The position numbers and the translations under genes were made by a program. A DNA stretch of 29,327 bases from an uncultured Dorea sp. (lineage in GTDB: Bacteria; Bacillota; Clostridia; Lachnospirales; Lachnospiraceae): the NCBI GenBank assembly GCA_910587575.1, contig CAJULU010000045.1, forward strand, positions 1 to 29,327. Direction: 5' to 3'. This document shows positions 16,019 to 24,400 of this stretch, in pieces (positions within the stretch are counted from its first letter, which is position 1; each line of letters starts with the position of its first letter). The notes beneath the pieces are model-generated. The model ran no database searches and had not been told where the DNA came from. It saw only the letters and a program-made list of their open reading frames with translations.

Positions 16019-16681
16019 TCAGAGCACGAACGCATACATTACGATAAAGTGGCATGCGCTTCCGCCCATGACGAAGAGATGGAAGATCTCATGGCTTCCG
16101 AAGTATCTGTGCCTGTTGTTGAACAATGGCAATTTCAGTGCATAGATGACTCCCCCTACCGTGTAGATGATACCGCCAGCCAGCAGCCATCCGAATGCGG
16201 CGGCAGACATGGAGTTCAATATCTGGGTAAAGGCCAGTACGCAGGTCCATCCCATTCCGATATAAAGGACAGAGGATACCCATCTTGGGCAGTATACCCA
16301 GAATGCTTTTATCAGGATGCCGATGAGGGCGATTCCCCATACGATACATAGGAGGAGAATCCCGGTCTTGCCGCCGAGTACCAGCAGGCAGATGGGGGTG
16401 TAGCTTCCTGCAATCAGGACGCTGATCATCATGTGGTCTGCCTTCTTCAAGATTGTATTTATCTTTTCCGAGCGGTTGAAGGTATGGTATGAGGTACTTG
16501 CCGCATAGAGCAGGATTAAGCTTGCGGCGTAGACCGCAATGGAGATTACATAAATCCTGCCGGGTTCATGGGCTGCTTTTATCAGCAGCGGTACGGCTGC
16601 AAAGATTGCCATTAACATTCCGATAAAATGTGTGATTGCACTTCCTGGGTCTTTGATATGTTCTTCGAGTGTATGTGACAT
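16019..16681 (-). CDS. Hemolysin III family (TrhA/PAQR-type) membrane protein
   Basis: 220 residues from the ATG at 16681, preceded by GGAGGTGATAAT; an in-frame start 11 codons earlier overlaps that ribosome site. Seven hydrophobic segments and the family's conserved polar residues are present: ITHFIG at the start of helix 1, STSYHTF after helix 2, KKADHMMISVLIAGSYTPI, and HEIFHLFVMGGSACHF in the last helices, which form the PAQR-type metal site (Ser/His/Asp). Despite the name, members are mostly linked to membrane homeostasis rather than haemolysis. Monocistronic with its own promoter and a small inverted repeat in its leader. Confidence 0.93.
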   Translation of the reverse strand: MSHTLEEHIKDPGSAITHFIGMLMAIFAAVPLLIKAAHEPGRIYVISIAVYAASLILLYAASTSYHTFNRSEKINTILKKADHMMISVLIAGSYTPICLLVLGGKTGILLLCIVWGIALIGILIKAFWVYCPRWVSSVLYIGMGWTCVLAFTQILNSMSAAAFGWLLAGGIIYTVGGVIYALKLPLFNNRHRYFGSHEIFHLFVMGGSACHFIVMYAFVL

Positions 16682-16714
16682 ATTATCACCTCCTGGTTTG
16701 ATAAAACATGACAC

Positions 16715-16776
16715 GTAGTTTTAGAAACTACATTGTGATGTATTTATATTATACCCAGTGAGGATAAATTGCAAGC
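16715..16776 (-). promoter_or_regulatory. Promoter and inverted repeat of the hemolysin III gene
   Basis: On the - strand TATAAT (16753-16748) is preceded by TTGCAA (16774-16769, spacer 15). Between it and the start lies GTAGTTT-TAG-AAACTAC (16715-16731), a perfect 7-bp repeat just upstream of the ribosome site; it could be a repressor site or a small leader hairpin. Confidence 0.5.
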
Positions 16777-16810
16777 ATAATAATGAAATTTTTAATATTG
16801 TATGCAAGTA

Positions 16811-17020
16811 TTACTGTGTGATTACAGGTACACGTACTTTCTCGGCTTCCATGCCGATTTCGCCCTCCACATAAAATATTAGTTCTTTTACGTTCTCATA
16901 TTCAATGAATTGGGAGAAGGTTCCGGTTGCCTGATACTGTGTAAAATCATCATTTGTGTATTGTCCGTTGCCCCAGCTGGTAATGTGTTCCAATAGTGTG
17001 GCAGGGTGTTTCTGTTTCAA
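16811..17020 (-). CDS. Small hypothetical protein, 69 aa (TTG start)
   Basis: No ATG is available; TTG at 17020 preceded by AGAGGG is the best start. The product (LLEHITSWGNGQYTN, FSQFIEYENVKELIFYVEG) is not recognised and could be a remnant of a larger gene. Its - strand TATAAT (17052-17047) falls within the perfect inverted repeat that also covers the likely -10 of the divergent HipA-like gene, so the two may be regulated together. Confidence 0.35.
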   Translation of the reverse strand: MKQKHPATLLEHITSWGNGQYTNDDFTQYQATGTFSQFIEYENVKELIFYVEGEIGMEAEKVRVPVITQ

Positions 17021-17040
17021 ATTTTTATGCCCTCTACAAA

Positions 17041-17070
17041 AGTAACATTATATGGTAAAATAATGTTACT
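17041..17070. promoter_or_regulatory. Perfect 10-bp inverted repeat, probable operator
   Basis: AGTAACATTA (17041-17050) and TAATGTTACT (17061-17070) with a 10-base spacer. It covers a - strand TATAAT (17052-17047) and a + strand TAAAAT (17056-17061) with a TCTACA -35-like element 17 bases upstream. The centre-to-centre distance of the half-sites (about two helical turns) suits a dimeric repressor. Confidence 0.6.
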
Positions 17071-17088
17071 AAGGCAGGTGATTATCTT

Positions 17089-18120
17089 ATGAAAGGGATT
17101 TCAGATATTTTTATGCAAAATAAGGCATTGCCGTCGTTGGATGGATGGCCAGCCGATATGATTACATCTTACAGCGGTTCCGACCGGAAAGAGGGCTTGA
17201 TAAGCCCTGACGGGAAACGGTATCTTGTAAAATATGCAGAGGCGCATACCCGTGTAAATGATCTGGATACAAGTTATGTCAATAATGTCATATCGGAATA
17301 TATGTCAAGTCATATTCTGGGTATCGCTGGTTTTGATGTACACAATACTTTTATCGGCACACGGAATCAGAATCTGCTGGTTGCCTGTGAAAATTTTACT
17401 TCCGGGCATCAGTTTTTGATTGAGTTTGGCCAGTATATGCGGAAACACTATGACTCGGGTGATATCGGGCGGGTGCCGGATATCCGGCAGATTGCATTTA
17501 TTCTTCATAATGACCCCATACTGTGTGCCTATGGAGAGGAGTTGTGGGATATATATTGGGAGAGATTCATAGGAGATGCGCTGGTCGGGAATTTCGACCG
17601 CCATATGGGAAACTGGGGGTATATTACGGACACAAAAGAGGAAAGAGTGTATGCGTCGCCAATCTATGATAATGGGAGCACGCTGTTTCCGGCATTGTCC
17701 GAAAAGGCGATGAGGGAGGAAATATTGCCGTTTCAAAAGGAGATTATGAAGCGGACATTTTTATTTCCTAAGGCAGCGCTCACGGTAAATGGCTGTAAAG
17801 CGGGATATTATGATTTATTGTCTTCCGGGTATGAGCCTTCGGCAGTCCGGGCGGTTAAGAAGATGGTTCCGGGAATTCTGAATAGTATGCCTTGTATGAA
17901 TGAATTTATTGATGGGCAGGGATTCCTGTCTGAAACCAGGAAGATATTTTATAAAACAATGTTAAAAACCAGGATGGAGTATATTCTAAAACCGGCATAT
18001 GAGTCTTGTGTTTCCGGAAAGTATAATGCGGGTGCTTATGAAAGGCTGGAAAAAGGGATTGAATTTGGGGAGAAGGATTTTGAGTTGCTATATGATGAGA
18101 AGCGGCAGTGTGAGAGATGA
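17089..18120 (+). CDS. HipA-like serine/threonine kinase (CtkA-type), solitary
   Basis: 343 residues. The ATP-binding half has SPDGKRYLVKYAE with probable ATP-contacting K48; the catalytic half has the HipA_C loop G-N-F-D170-R-H-x-x-N175 and the metal motif SPIYD194NGS. There is no HipA N-terminal subdomain and no HipB gene beside it. HipA relatives phosphorylate aminoacyl-tRNA synthetases or other proteins and can arrest growth; the target here is unknown. AGGTG precedes the ATG. The upstream perfect inverted repeat suggests tight control by a repressor encoded elsewhere. A second HipA-like kinase is encoded at 23331-24209, with the same DRHxxN and SPxYDN motifs but little else in common. 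Confidence 0.85.
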   Translation: MKGISDIFMQNKALPSLDGWPADMITSYSGSDRKEGLISPDGKRYLVKYAEAHTRVNDLDTSYVNNVISEYMSSHILGIAGFDVHNTFIGTRNQNLLVACENFTSGHQFLIEFGQYMRKHYDSGDIGRVPDIRQIAFILHNDPILCAYGEELWDIYWERFIGDALVGNFDRHMGNWGYITDTKEERVYASPIYDNGSTLFPALSEKAMREEILPFQKEIMKRTFLFPKAALTVNGCKAGYYDLLSSGYEPSAVRAVKKMVPGILNSMPCMNEFIDGQGFLSETRKIFYKTMLKTRMEYILKPAYESCVSGKYNAGAYERLEKGIEFGEKDFELLYDEKRQCER

Positions 18121-18196
18121 AGCAGGCGTGATACTTTGCTGGACAGGCGTTGTGACAGATGCGATATATAGATAATGCAAATAAATACTGTTATAT

Positions 18197-18240
18197 ATTG
18201 ATTATATCAATTTGAAGGAGCCAATGTATACTGTTATAAT
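18197..18240 (+). promoter_or_regulatory. Promoter and operator of the sugar ABC importer operon
   Basis: TTGAAG (18212-18217), a 17-base spacer and TATAAT (18235-18240). Directly upstream, abutting the -35, is ATTGAT-TAT-ATCAAT (18197-18211), a palindrome well placed for a sugar-responsive repressor or activator. The regulator is not in the window. Confidence 0.7.
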
Positions 18241-18293
18241 GATTGGAGAAGCTTATTTATATATTTAATTTGTCATTGCGAAGGAGGAAATTT

Positions 18294-19601
18294 ATGAAAA
18301 AGAGACTGATCAGTATATTCCTTGCTGCGTCCATGGCTGCGTCTATGGCAGTTGGCTGCGGCGGTAAGGAGGATTCCGGCAGTGCGCCGTCTGACACGGA
18401 CGGTACGGAGAGTGCGGATGAGGGAAATGCGGAAGGAAGCGGCGGGGGCAGTATTACCTTTATGGCTCCTGACTGGGCGATTCCTGCGGACGAGCAGTTG
18501 AAAGCATTTACCGATGAGACGGGGATTGAAGTCGTTGTGAATGAGGTCGGATGGGATGATATCCGTGATAAGCTGGTTACGGCGGCAGCAGGCGGACAGG
18601 CTGTGGCGGACGTTGTGGAAGTGGACTGGTCCTGGGTCGGCGAGTTTTATGCTGCGGACTGGCTGGAGCCTCTTGATGTGGCAGATGATGTGAAGGATGA
18701 TATGCCTACATTGGAGACGTTTACCAAGGACGGGAAGGTACTTGCGGTTCCGTATGCCAATGATTACCGGCTGTCTTACTACAATACGAAGCAGTATGAG
18801 GATGCAGGGATCAGCGGGGAGCCTCAGACGTGGGACGAGGTATACCAGAACTGTAAGACACTGAAAGAGAAGGGAGTCTGTGACTATCCGTTCGCACTCC
18901 CGCTGAATGCAGAAGAGAAGACATCCACGTATCTGATGTGGCTTGCTTATACGATGAACGGTGTTGTATTTAATGAAGACGGGACTTTGAATAAGGATTC
19001 TGTACTGGCGGCTCTGAAATATGAAGAGAATCTGATTAAGGATGAGCTGGTGGATCCTGCGGATAAGACTTCTTCCGGTATGGATGCTTATAAGAGGATT
19101 CTGTCTGGATCTGCCAATTTCCTGACCGGGCCGACTTCTTTCGTATCCAAGAGTACCAATGAGGAGGATTGCAGTGTGATTGGCCAGATTACGCCGATCC
19201 TGGTTCCTGGCAAGGATGCAAAGGCGACTGTTACCATGGCGCTTCCTGAGGCTCTGGGTGTTACGAAGTTCTCTGAGAATAAAGAGGATGCGAAGAAATT
19301 CATTGAGTGGTACACTTCTGCCGAGATGCAGGAAAAGCTGAATGAGACGAATACGGCGATTCCGACCCGGAATTCTGTGTTAAAGAAGCTGATTGACGAT
19401 GGTAAGATTCAGAATGCCGGCGCAATGATGGAAGAGGCAGAACTGATTGCTTCTCCGTTCCCGGATGGAATCCCGGCTTACTATGCTGAGATGAGCAATG
19501 CCATGTACAATGCAATCAATAAGATGGCGTTGGGAGAGATGTCCGCAGATGAGGCTTACGCAGAGATGGAGGCGAAGGTTGCCGAGCTTGCGGCAGAATA
19601 A
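18294..19601 (+). CDS. Sugar ABC transporter substrate-binding lipoprotein (family 1)
   Basis: 435 residues from the ATG at 18294, preceded by AAGGAGG; an earlier in-frame ATG lacks a ribosome site. A lipoprotein signal peptide ends in a lipobox (AVGC, Cys19), followed by a Gly/Ser/Glu linker and the MalE-like fold: ITFMAPDWAIPADEQLKAF, VNEVGWDDIRDKL, VADVVEVDWSWVG, LAVPYANDYRLSYYN, then MALPEALGVTKFSENKEDA. It captures an oligosaccharide or sugar outside the cell and delivers it to the two permeases encoded next. The sugar cannot be read from the sequence. Confidence 0.92.
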   Translation: MKKRLISIFLAASMAASMAVGCGGKEDSGSAPSDTDGTESADEGNAEGSGGGSITFMAPDWAIPADEQLKAFTDETGIEVVVNEVGWDDIRDKLVTAAAGGQAVADVVEVDWSWVGEFYAADWLEPLDVADDVKDDMPTLETFTKDGKVLAVPYANDYRLSYYNTKQYEDAGISGEPQTWDEVYQNCKTLKEKGVCDYPFALPLNAEEKTSTYLMWLAYTMNGVVFNEDGTLNKDSVLAALKYEENLIKDELVDPADKTSSGMDAYKRILSGSANFLTGPTSFVSKSTNEEDCSVIGQITPILVPGKDAKATVTMALPEALGVTKFSENKEDAKKFIEWYTSAEMQEKLNETNTAIPTRNSVLKKLIDDGKIQNAGAMMEEAELIASPFPDGIPAYYAEMSNAMYNAINKMALGEMSADEAYAEMEAKVAELAAE

Positions 19602-19602
19602 G

Positions 19603-20469
19603 ATGAAAAAGAAGATATTACCTTATCTTTTGCTGTCACCCATGATTTTAATCATGGGTGTATTAGTATTTTATCCGGTAATTGCCACATTTTCCTATAG
19701 TCTGAAGAAATGGAAGCTGACGGCGCCGGGGGATATCCGTATGGTGGGGCTGCGTAATTATGCGTCGATTCTGAAATCGGATTCTTTCTGGTATAGTTTC
19801 CGGAATACGCTGTTCATCCTTGCCGTGGTGGTGGTTCTGACGACTGTGCTTGGGTTTCTTGTGGCGTTGTTCCTGAATATTGAGGTAAAATGGCCGGGGG
19901 TCCTGCTGGCGGTCGCCATACTGCCATGGGCTCTCCCGCCCTATGTGAATGGGATTTTGTGGAAGTTCGTTTTTTCTTCCGGATATGGGTTCCTGAATAA
20001 AGTCTGTATTGGACTGGGACTTGTCAGTGAGCCGGTTGAGTGGCTGAGTTCCAGATGGTCGCTTCTTCTGGTCGTCTCTCTGGTTGTCACCTGGCGGAGT
20101 ATTCCGTTCATGGCGTTGGTGTGCCTGGCGGGAAGGCAGTCCATTCCGGAGGGGATCTATGAGGCGGCTCGGATTGACGGCGGGAACAGGCGGAGTATTT
20201 TCCGGAGAATTACGCTGCCGCTGCTGCTGCCGTTTCTGGGAATTGGGATTACTTCTACTTCCGTTACTGCGATTAATGTGTTTGATGAGATCATTGCGTT
20301 GTCGGGGTACAGTGATCTGGGTAAGAATCTGCTGGTGGAAAGTTATCTGACCACATTTTCTTTTCTGGATTTTGGGAAGGGAAGTGCGGTTACTTATCTT
20401 GTGATGTTGTTTGCGGGAATTTTAGGGGTGTTCTACCTTAGAAATCTGAACAGGGAGGTAGAATACTGA
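19603..20469 (+). CDS. Sugar ABC transporter permease (MalF/UgpA type)
   Basis: 288 residues; the ATG follows the lipoprotein stop after one base. Six hydrophobic segments, beginning with YLLLSPMILIMGVLVFYPVI, and the EAA loop that docks the ATPase (EAARIDGGNRRSIFRRITLP) identify an inner-membrane MalF-type subunit. In-frame codons upstream of 19603 overlap the lipoprotein gene and are not used. It overlaps the next permease by one base. Confidence 0.93.
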   Translation: MKKKILPYLLLSPMILIMGVLVFYPVIATFSYSLKKWKLTAPGDIRMVGLRNYASILKSDSFWYSFRNTLFILAVVVVLTTVLGFLVALFLNIEVKWPGVLLAVAILPWALPPYVNGILWKFVFSSGYGFLNKVCIGLGLVSEPVEWLSSRWSLLLVVSLVVTWRSIPFMALVCLAGRQSIPEGIYEAARIDGGNRRSIFRRITLPLLLPFLGIGITSTSVTAINVFDEIIALSGYSDLGKNLLVESYLTTFSFLDFGKGSAVTYLVMLFAGILGVFYLRNLNREVEY

Positions 20470-21308
20470 TGAAGGCTGGAAAGAAGATTGGTTATTTGCT
20501 GGCGTTGGCGGTGTTTCTGGTTCTGACGCTTGGGCCGTTTTTGTGGACCTTCGTGCTGTCTGTCACGCCGGAATATGCGATGATGGAGAAGAGTACGAGC
20601 CTGCTGCCTAATGTGGTCACATTTGATAATTACCGGGAGCTTCTGGCGCAGGGATCGAGGAAAGGGTCTGTTCTGATCATGGGAATCGAGAATGCGCTGA
20701 AGGCTGTAGGGGTCACGCTGGCTCTTGGGATTCCGATTGCGATGATGAGTGCGTACGCACTGAGCCGGATGGAATTCTTTGGAAGGCGTCTGATTAAGAA
20801 TCTGCTGTTGATTACGATGGTGATTCCTGTCATGGCAACGATCATTCCGTTGTTCCGGCTGTTCGTGGCCAGGCAGTGGCTGGATGATGTGTTCTGGCTT
20901 TCTATGGTGTATGTCAGTTCCTACCTGCCCATGGTGACCTGGCTGATGTCCAATTATTTTGCGACGATACCGAAGGAACTGGAGGAAGCGGCGATGATTG
21001 ACGGGTGTGGGAGAATGGCGTCCTTTTTGCGGATTATTGTGCCCACCTCCTATCCGATTATTCTGTCAGCGGCGTTGATCATGTTTTTGAATACGTGGAG
21101 CCAGTTCCAGATTCCGTTGATTCTGGCTTCTTCACTGGAAACGAAACCGGTTGCGATTGTGGTTTCGGAATTTATGACAAAGGATTCCGTACAGTATGGG
21201 CTTACGGCGGCGGCGGGGATCATTGCGGTGGTGCCGCCTGCGGTCACGGCGCTTTTGTTCCGTAAGTTTCTGATTTCCGGGATGATGGGAGGGTCAGTGA
21301 AAGGATAG
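20469..21308 (+). CDS. Sugar ABC transporter permease (MalG/UgpE type)
   Basis: 279 residues, start overlapping the previous stop (TGATG), so translation is coupled. Six hydrophobic segments and the EAA loop EEAAMIDGCGRMASFLRIIVP mark the MalG-type partner. No ATPase or glycosidase follows: the operon ends in a hairpin, so a shared MsmX/UgpC-type ATPase encoded elsewhere is expected. Confidence 0.93.
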   Translation: MKAGKKIGYLLALAVFLVLTLGPFLWTFVLSVTPEYAMMEKSTSLLPNVVTFDNYRELLAQGSRKGSVLIMGIENALKAVGVTLALGIPIAMMSAYALSRMEFFGRRLIKNLLLITMVIPVMATIIPLFRLFVARQWLDDVFWLSMVYVSSYLPMVTWLMSNYFATIPKELEEAAMIDGCGRMASFLRIIVPTSYPIILSAALIMFLNTWSQFQIPLILASSLETKPVAIVVSEFMTKDSVQYGLTAAAGIIAVVPPAVTALLFRKFLISGMMGGSVKG

Positions 21309-21330
21309 GTGTCTGACAAGAAGGAAAAGG

Positions 21331-21359
21331 GGGATGTCTGGAAAATTTTCCGGCATCCC
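21331..21359. terminator. Hairpin after the ABC importer operon
   Basis: GGGATG (21331-21336) / CATCCC (21354-21359) around a GGAAAATTTTCC inner palindrome, 23 bases after the last permease stop. No T run follows, so it is a weak or factor-assisted terminator. Confidence 0.5.
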
Positions 21360-21449
21360 ACTGGTATTCTATAGCACATCGTTGCTGTTTCCCGGATTCA
21401 GATAATTTCCCAAGACGTACACCTCCTATTGCCTGTAGATTCTGAAAAT

Positions 21450-22460
21450 TTAAAGCTCCAGCTGCCTCATTTTTTGATTCGCTGTTTCGTACAAATAGAC
21501 CTTGTTCGACAGGATCTCTGACGGATCGAATGTTCTATTCATCTGCTTGATCCGCATTAGTATATTTCGTGGTTGTATCGTGCCTTTTTTATGAAGTCTG
21601 GCTTCGCTGGTGCCCGTGAAAGCTATATAATAATCGTCTCCGAAAAGCTCTGCGATACGCTTCATTACTCCGGGATAAAACATGGCAATTGCGCCGTTTA
21701 TCTGCGCTGTCGTTGTTACAGTCGGCACTGCATGCGGTGAAAGTGAAGTGATATCACTGTTCAGCGCCATAAACGCACCTCTGTGATAAGGTGGATTTTC
21801 TAAGTCCATTGGATTTAAGTATAAACGCGGCGGCGCCATGATGTATGTATTGCTCATTGCGCTCTCCCACACTTCTTCTTCATCGATGCCCCATGCCTGC
21901 ATTGAGGTTTTAGGTACCTTAACAGACAATACATCATGTGTTTTTCCATCATTTTCATCACTTGCAAGAATATAGAGAACCAGCACCATATCGCCGATGC
22001 GCCTGTAAATATGATTTTTCAGTTCATATCGATGGTCGTTGAAATTCAGCGGACGGATAAAAAGCTTGTCTTTTAATAAGCCATACTCATTTTTTTCGAT
22101 CAGATCTAAGATTCCCAGTTCCATGAATTTTCTGCTGGAGTCGAGCGAAGAAAGAATCTGTTCCCACACAGCCGCCCAGCTGCCTTTTTCATACTTCCGG
22201 TACAACTGTCCGCAGTCAAATCTGCACATCTGTTCTCTCTTGTCCTTATATTGGTACAGGATGATATAATCGCCAATTAGCACATCCGATTCTGTTTTGT
22301 GATACTTGATGTTTGTTTCACGTATAATAGAAAGATCCGACTCATCAGACGATGTGGCTCCATCCTCTAAGAAGACCATTTTGTTATAACCCAGCTCCTC
22401 TTTCTTTTCCTCAAGCTTTTTTTGCAGTCCGCTGATAAACTCCTTATATGCCATTTCCAT
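21450..22460 (-). CDS. Hypothetical protein, probable DUF5688 family, 336 aa
   Basis: Soluble protein with AAAGGA ahead of the ATG. The middle segment (IYRRIGDMVLVLYILASDENDG, SNTYIMAPPRLYLNP) and the end (FGDDYYIAFTGTSEARLHKKG, then FDPSEILSNKVYLYETANQKMRQLEL) follow, as I remember it, the layout of the DUF5688 family, abundant in Lachnospiraceae and of unknown function. It lies on the same strand as the cassette genes to its right and next to the most decayed spmA-end copy, so it may be the outermost member of that array, but no spmA-like end was found on its far side. Confidence 0.6.
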   Translation of the reverse strand: MEMAYKEFISGLQKKLEEKKEELGYNKMVFLEDGATSSDESDLSIIRETNIKYHKTESDVLIGDYIILYQYKDKREQMCRFDCGQLYRKYEKGSWAAVWEQILSSLDSSRKFMELGILDLIEKNEYGLLKDKLFIRPLNFNDHRYELKNHIYRRIGDMVLVLYILASDENDGKTHDVLSVKVPKTSMQAWGIDEEEVWESAMSNTYIMAPPRLYLNPMDLENPPYHRGAFMALNSDITSLSPHAVPTVTTTAQINGAIAMFYPGVMKRIAELFGDDYYIAFTGTSEARLHKKGTIQPRNILMRIKQMNRTFDPSEILSNKVYLYETANQKMRQLEL

Positions 22461-22572
22461 AAAACGGATTCCTTTCTTTTTCTTTCAATAGTATACTCTG
22501 AAAAGTACATTAAACCGATATAATAAATTCTTCTTCATAATATGGAATTAGTGAATCATGTGTTAAAAACAT

Positions 22573-22622
22573 TATTTCCGTAGCCGCAATCCCCGGCTTC
22601 ACGATTGTCGCCGGGTTCACTC
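22573..22622 (-). repeat. spmA 3'-end copy R0 (truncated)
   Basis: On the - strand this reads VNPATIVKPGIAAT, against VNPAAVVGPGIAAT in the real spmA end, then diverges. It lacks both the YRSQYGS part and the last 20 codons. It begins 15 bases after the stop of the HIRAN-domain gene. Confidence 0.75.
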
Positions 22623-22636
22623 AAGGCTTTTAAACA

Positions 22637-23329
22637 CTAATTTGCAATTTTCATAATTATCTTTATACATTCGTTACAATTTTTATTTTTATCTACGTTA
22701 TAAATATGACATACGATTTTTTTCCCTTGCTTTAGTAATTTGCACACCTCTTTGCTATAGTAGCGTGGAATATATCCCAATACTTTTCCTGAAGTGTTCA
22801 AAAACTGTACCGCATTTTGATCATGAAAGTTTTCCGGTTCTTCACGTAAAAACACTTCATCTCCACGGGTTACTTTAATAGATCGATTGCACTCTTCACC
22901 ATCACAATCTAAATAGTGTCGAACGCCCGCCATAAAAAAAATTCTGGTTACATTATTATCTAAACTTAATATTGGATCAATAAACTCAAGATTATCAATT
23001 GGAAGACGTCCTCCGCTTCTTTTCAGTAACATATAATCATCATATTCCTCCAAGCCGTATTTTTCCAAAATCTCTTGAATATTTTTTCTCTTTCTGTCTG
23101 GTAAACGGCTTTTAAAAATTGCGAAAAGTCTGTTATCTTTATATACTTTATTTAAGTCTGGAAAACAAAGCAAAGGTTTAAAGCCATCAGCAATAGCAGA
23201 TTGCACTTCCTCACTATATTGGAATTCATATTGACCATTCTTTGTCAACTGACCAATAATATATTGTTTTCTGGTCTGTTCAGATTTCCAAATCAAATAA
23301 AGGTAGTCTTTCCCATCTTTGACTGACAT
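22637..23329 (-). CDS. HipA-N1-like/HIRAN fusion protein, partner of HipA-like kinase
   Basis: 230 residues from the ATG at 23329; AAGGAGG lies 6 bases before it, inside the end of the kinase gene, and the two genes are 1 base apart. Residues about 5-125 resemble HipA N-terminal subdomain 1 (IIGQLTKNGQYEFQY, then PLLCFPDLNKVY, FAIFKSRLPDRKR, and YDDYMLLKRSGGRLPIDNLEF). Residues about 130-225 are a HIRAN domain (GVRHYL, GDEVFLREEPENFHDQNAVQFL, GKVLGYIPRYYSKEV, GKKIVCHI), a fold that in Rad5/HLTF recognises DNA ends. In HipBST systems a stand-alone N1 protein (HipS) restrains the kinase; by analogy this fusion may be the antitoxin or sensor. That role is inference. Confidence 0.75.
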   Translation of the reverse strand: MSVKDGKDYLYLIWKSEQTRKQYIIGQLTKNGQYEFQYSEEVQSAIADGFKPLLCFPDLNKVYKDNRLFAIFKSRLPDRKRKNIQEILEKYGLEEYDDYMLLKRSGGRLPIDNLEFIDPILSLDNNVTRIFFMAGVRHYLDCDGEECNRSIKVTRGDEVFLREEPENFHDQNAVQFLNTSGKVLGYIPRYYSKEVCKLLKQGKKIVCHIYNVDKNKNCNECIKIIMKIAN

Positions 23330-23330
23330 G

Positions 23331-24209
23331 TTATTCCTCCTTTTCTTCATAAACTTTTCTCAGCAGTTGAACTTTTGATAAAATATATTTACCTATTAGA
23401 TTTTTTCGTTGTTCGGTAAGCACCTCTTTATATTTATCTAATATATCATATACCATATCTTCTATCACAAGTGTCTCAATTTTTTTTTCTATTTTTATTG
23501 TTTGTTTATAATAATTCTTCTTAAGAAACTCAATCATTGCCAAATGTGTTGGCCGTTTCATATCATTACTTGTAATGCGTATTAATGATTTTGATTTCGT
23601 ATCAACAAGTGATTTCCACAGAAGCTTATCCTTTCCTAAATAATCTTTAATTTTTGATTCTTTTACATAAGCACAAAGTGACGAACTGTTATCATACAGC
23701 GGACTTATACTGAGTTTTTCTCTTTCTAATATTAATGCCCAATTACTCTGATGCCTGTCAGTATTGCCAATCAGAAAATCAAAAACCAAAATTGGAAGAA
23801 AATCATTAAAAAGCCCCAATGGTTCCAAAACCGTTTTTATCATATCCAGTGAATACTTTTCTCCTGTTTCCACATCCAACAATAGTTCTTCATCAAAACC
23901 ATGATACATTGAGCTAATACAATAAATTCCTTCAATTAATACAATCCCTTTGTGATCAACAATATTGTAACTGATGGATCCTTCTCTACCTTTATAAACT
24001 CCTATTTCAAATTTGGCACATGAAAGACCTACTAAACCTGCCAGATCACAGGCTATGCACTCTGAAACATGATCTGTTGTTGATGTGTCCTTTTTGAACT
24101 TAAACAACCCTATCTGTCCTGTATCCGGATTCGTAAGCCATAATTTTTCACTTCGGCCACTACCTTCGGCAGCTCCATCATATTCCATCCAAAAAGAAAA
24201 ATCCTTCAT
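23331..24209 (-). CDS. HipA-like kinase (split type, lacks N1 subdomain)
   Basis: 292 residues from the ATG at 24209, chosen because GGAGG lies just upstream; an earlier in-frame ATG would overlap that site. Landmarks: GLFKFKK (K37, probable ATP contact), catalytic loop G-N-T-D151-R-H-Q-S-N156, metal motif SPLYD173NSSSL. The HipA N-terminal subdomain is absent and appears instead at the start of the next gene, the arrangement of HipT toxins. No HipB-like DNA-binding gene is present. Candidate - strand promoters are TTGAAT-15-TATAAT (24303-24277) and, farther up, TTGAAC-17-TATAAT (24588-24560). Flanked on both sides by degenerate spmA-end copies, so it belongs to a mobile-looking two-gene module. 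Confidence 0.83.
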   Translation of the reverse strand: MKDFSFWMEYDGAAEGSGRSEKLWLTNPDTGQIGLFKFKKDTSTTDHVSECIACDLAGLVGLSCAKFEIGVYKGREGSISYNIVDHKGIVLIEGIYCISSMYHGFDEELLLDVETGEKYSLDMIKTVLEPLGLFNDFLPILVFDFLIGNTDRHQSNWALILEREKLSISPLYDNSSSLCAYVKESKIKDYLGKDKLLWKSLVDTKSKSLIRITSNDMKRPTHLAMIEFLKKNYYKQTIKIEKKIETLVIEDMVYDILDKYKEVLTEQRKNLIGKYILSKVQLLRKVYEEKEE

Positions 24210-24345
24210 CTGTTTTCCTCCGGCTCTCGGCATACCTATCTTATGCTTTGCTCTATACCATTTCCAAATCTCTACGATTATAAATCAAAACTTCTATATT
24301 CAATATCATACTATAATCCAGCCATTTTTTCTAGTATATTCCCCG

Positions 24346-24400
24346 TTACCTTTCCAGTACCTTACAAAAAACAACCGCCGTAGCCGCAATCACCGGCTAC
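24346..24400 (-). repeat. spmA 3'-end copy R1 (degenerate)
   Basis: On the - strand it reads P-V-I-A-A-T-A-V-V-F-C-K-V-L-E-R-stop, matching the real end (PGIAATAV...VVYCKMM) with about six codons deleted. Its closest relative in the window is R0: 22 of 24 bases agree over CCGTAGCCGCAATC and the following ten bases. GTAGCCG and CGGCTAC within it (24380-24386, 24394-24400) also form a hairpin. Confidence 0.65.

Noticed and set aside
18294..21308. Complete ABC importer
   Set aside because: No ATP-binding subunit is encoded in or beside the operon; it must come from elsewhere.
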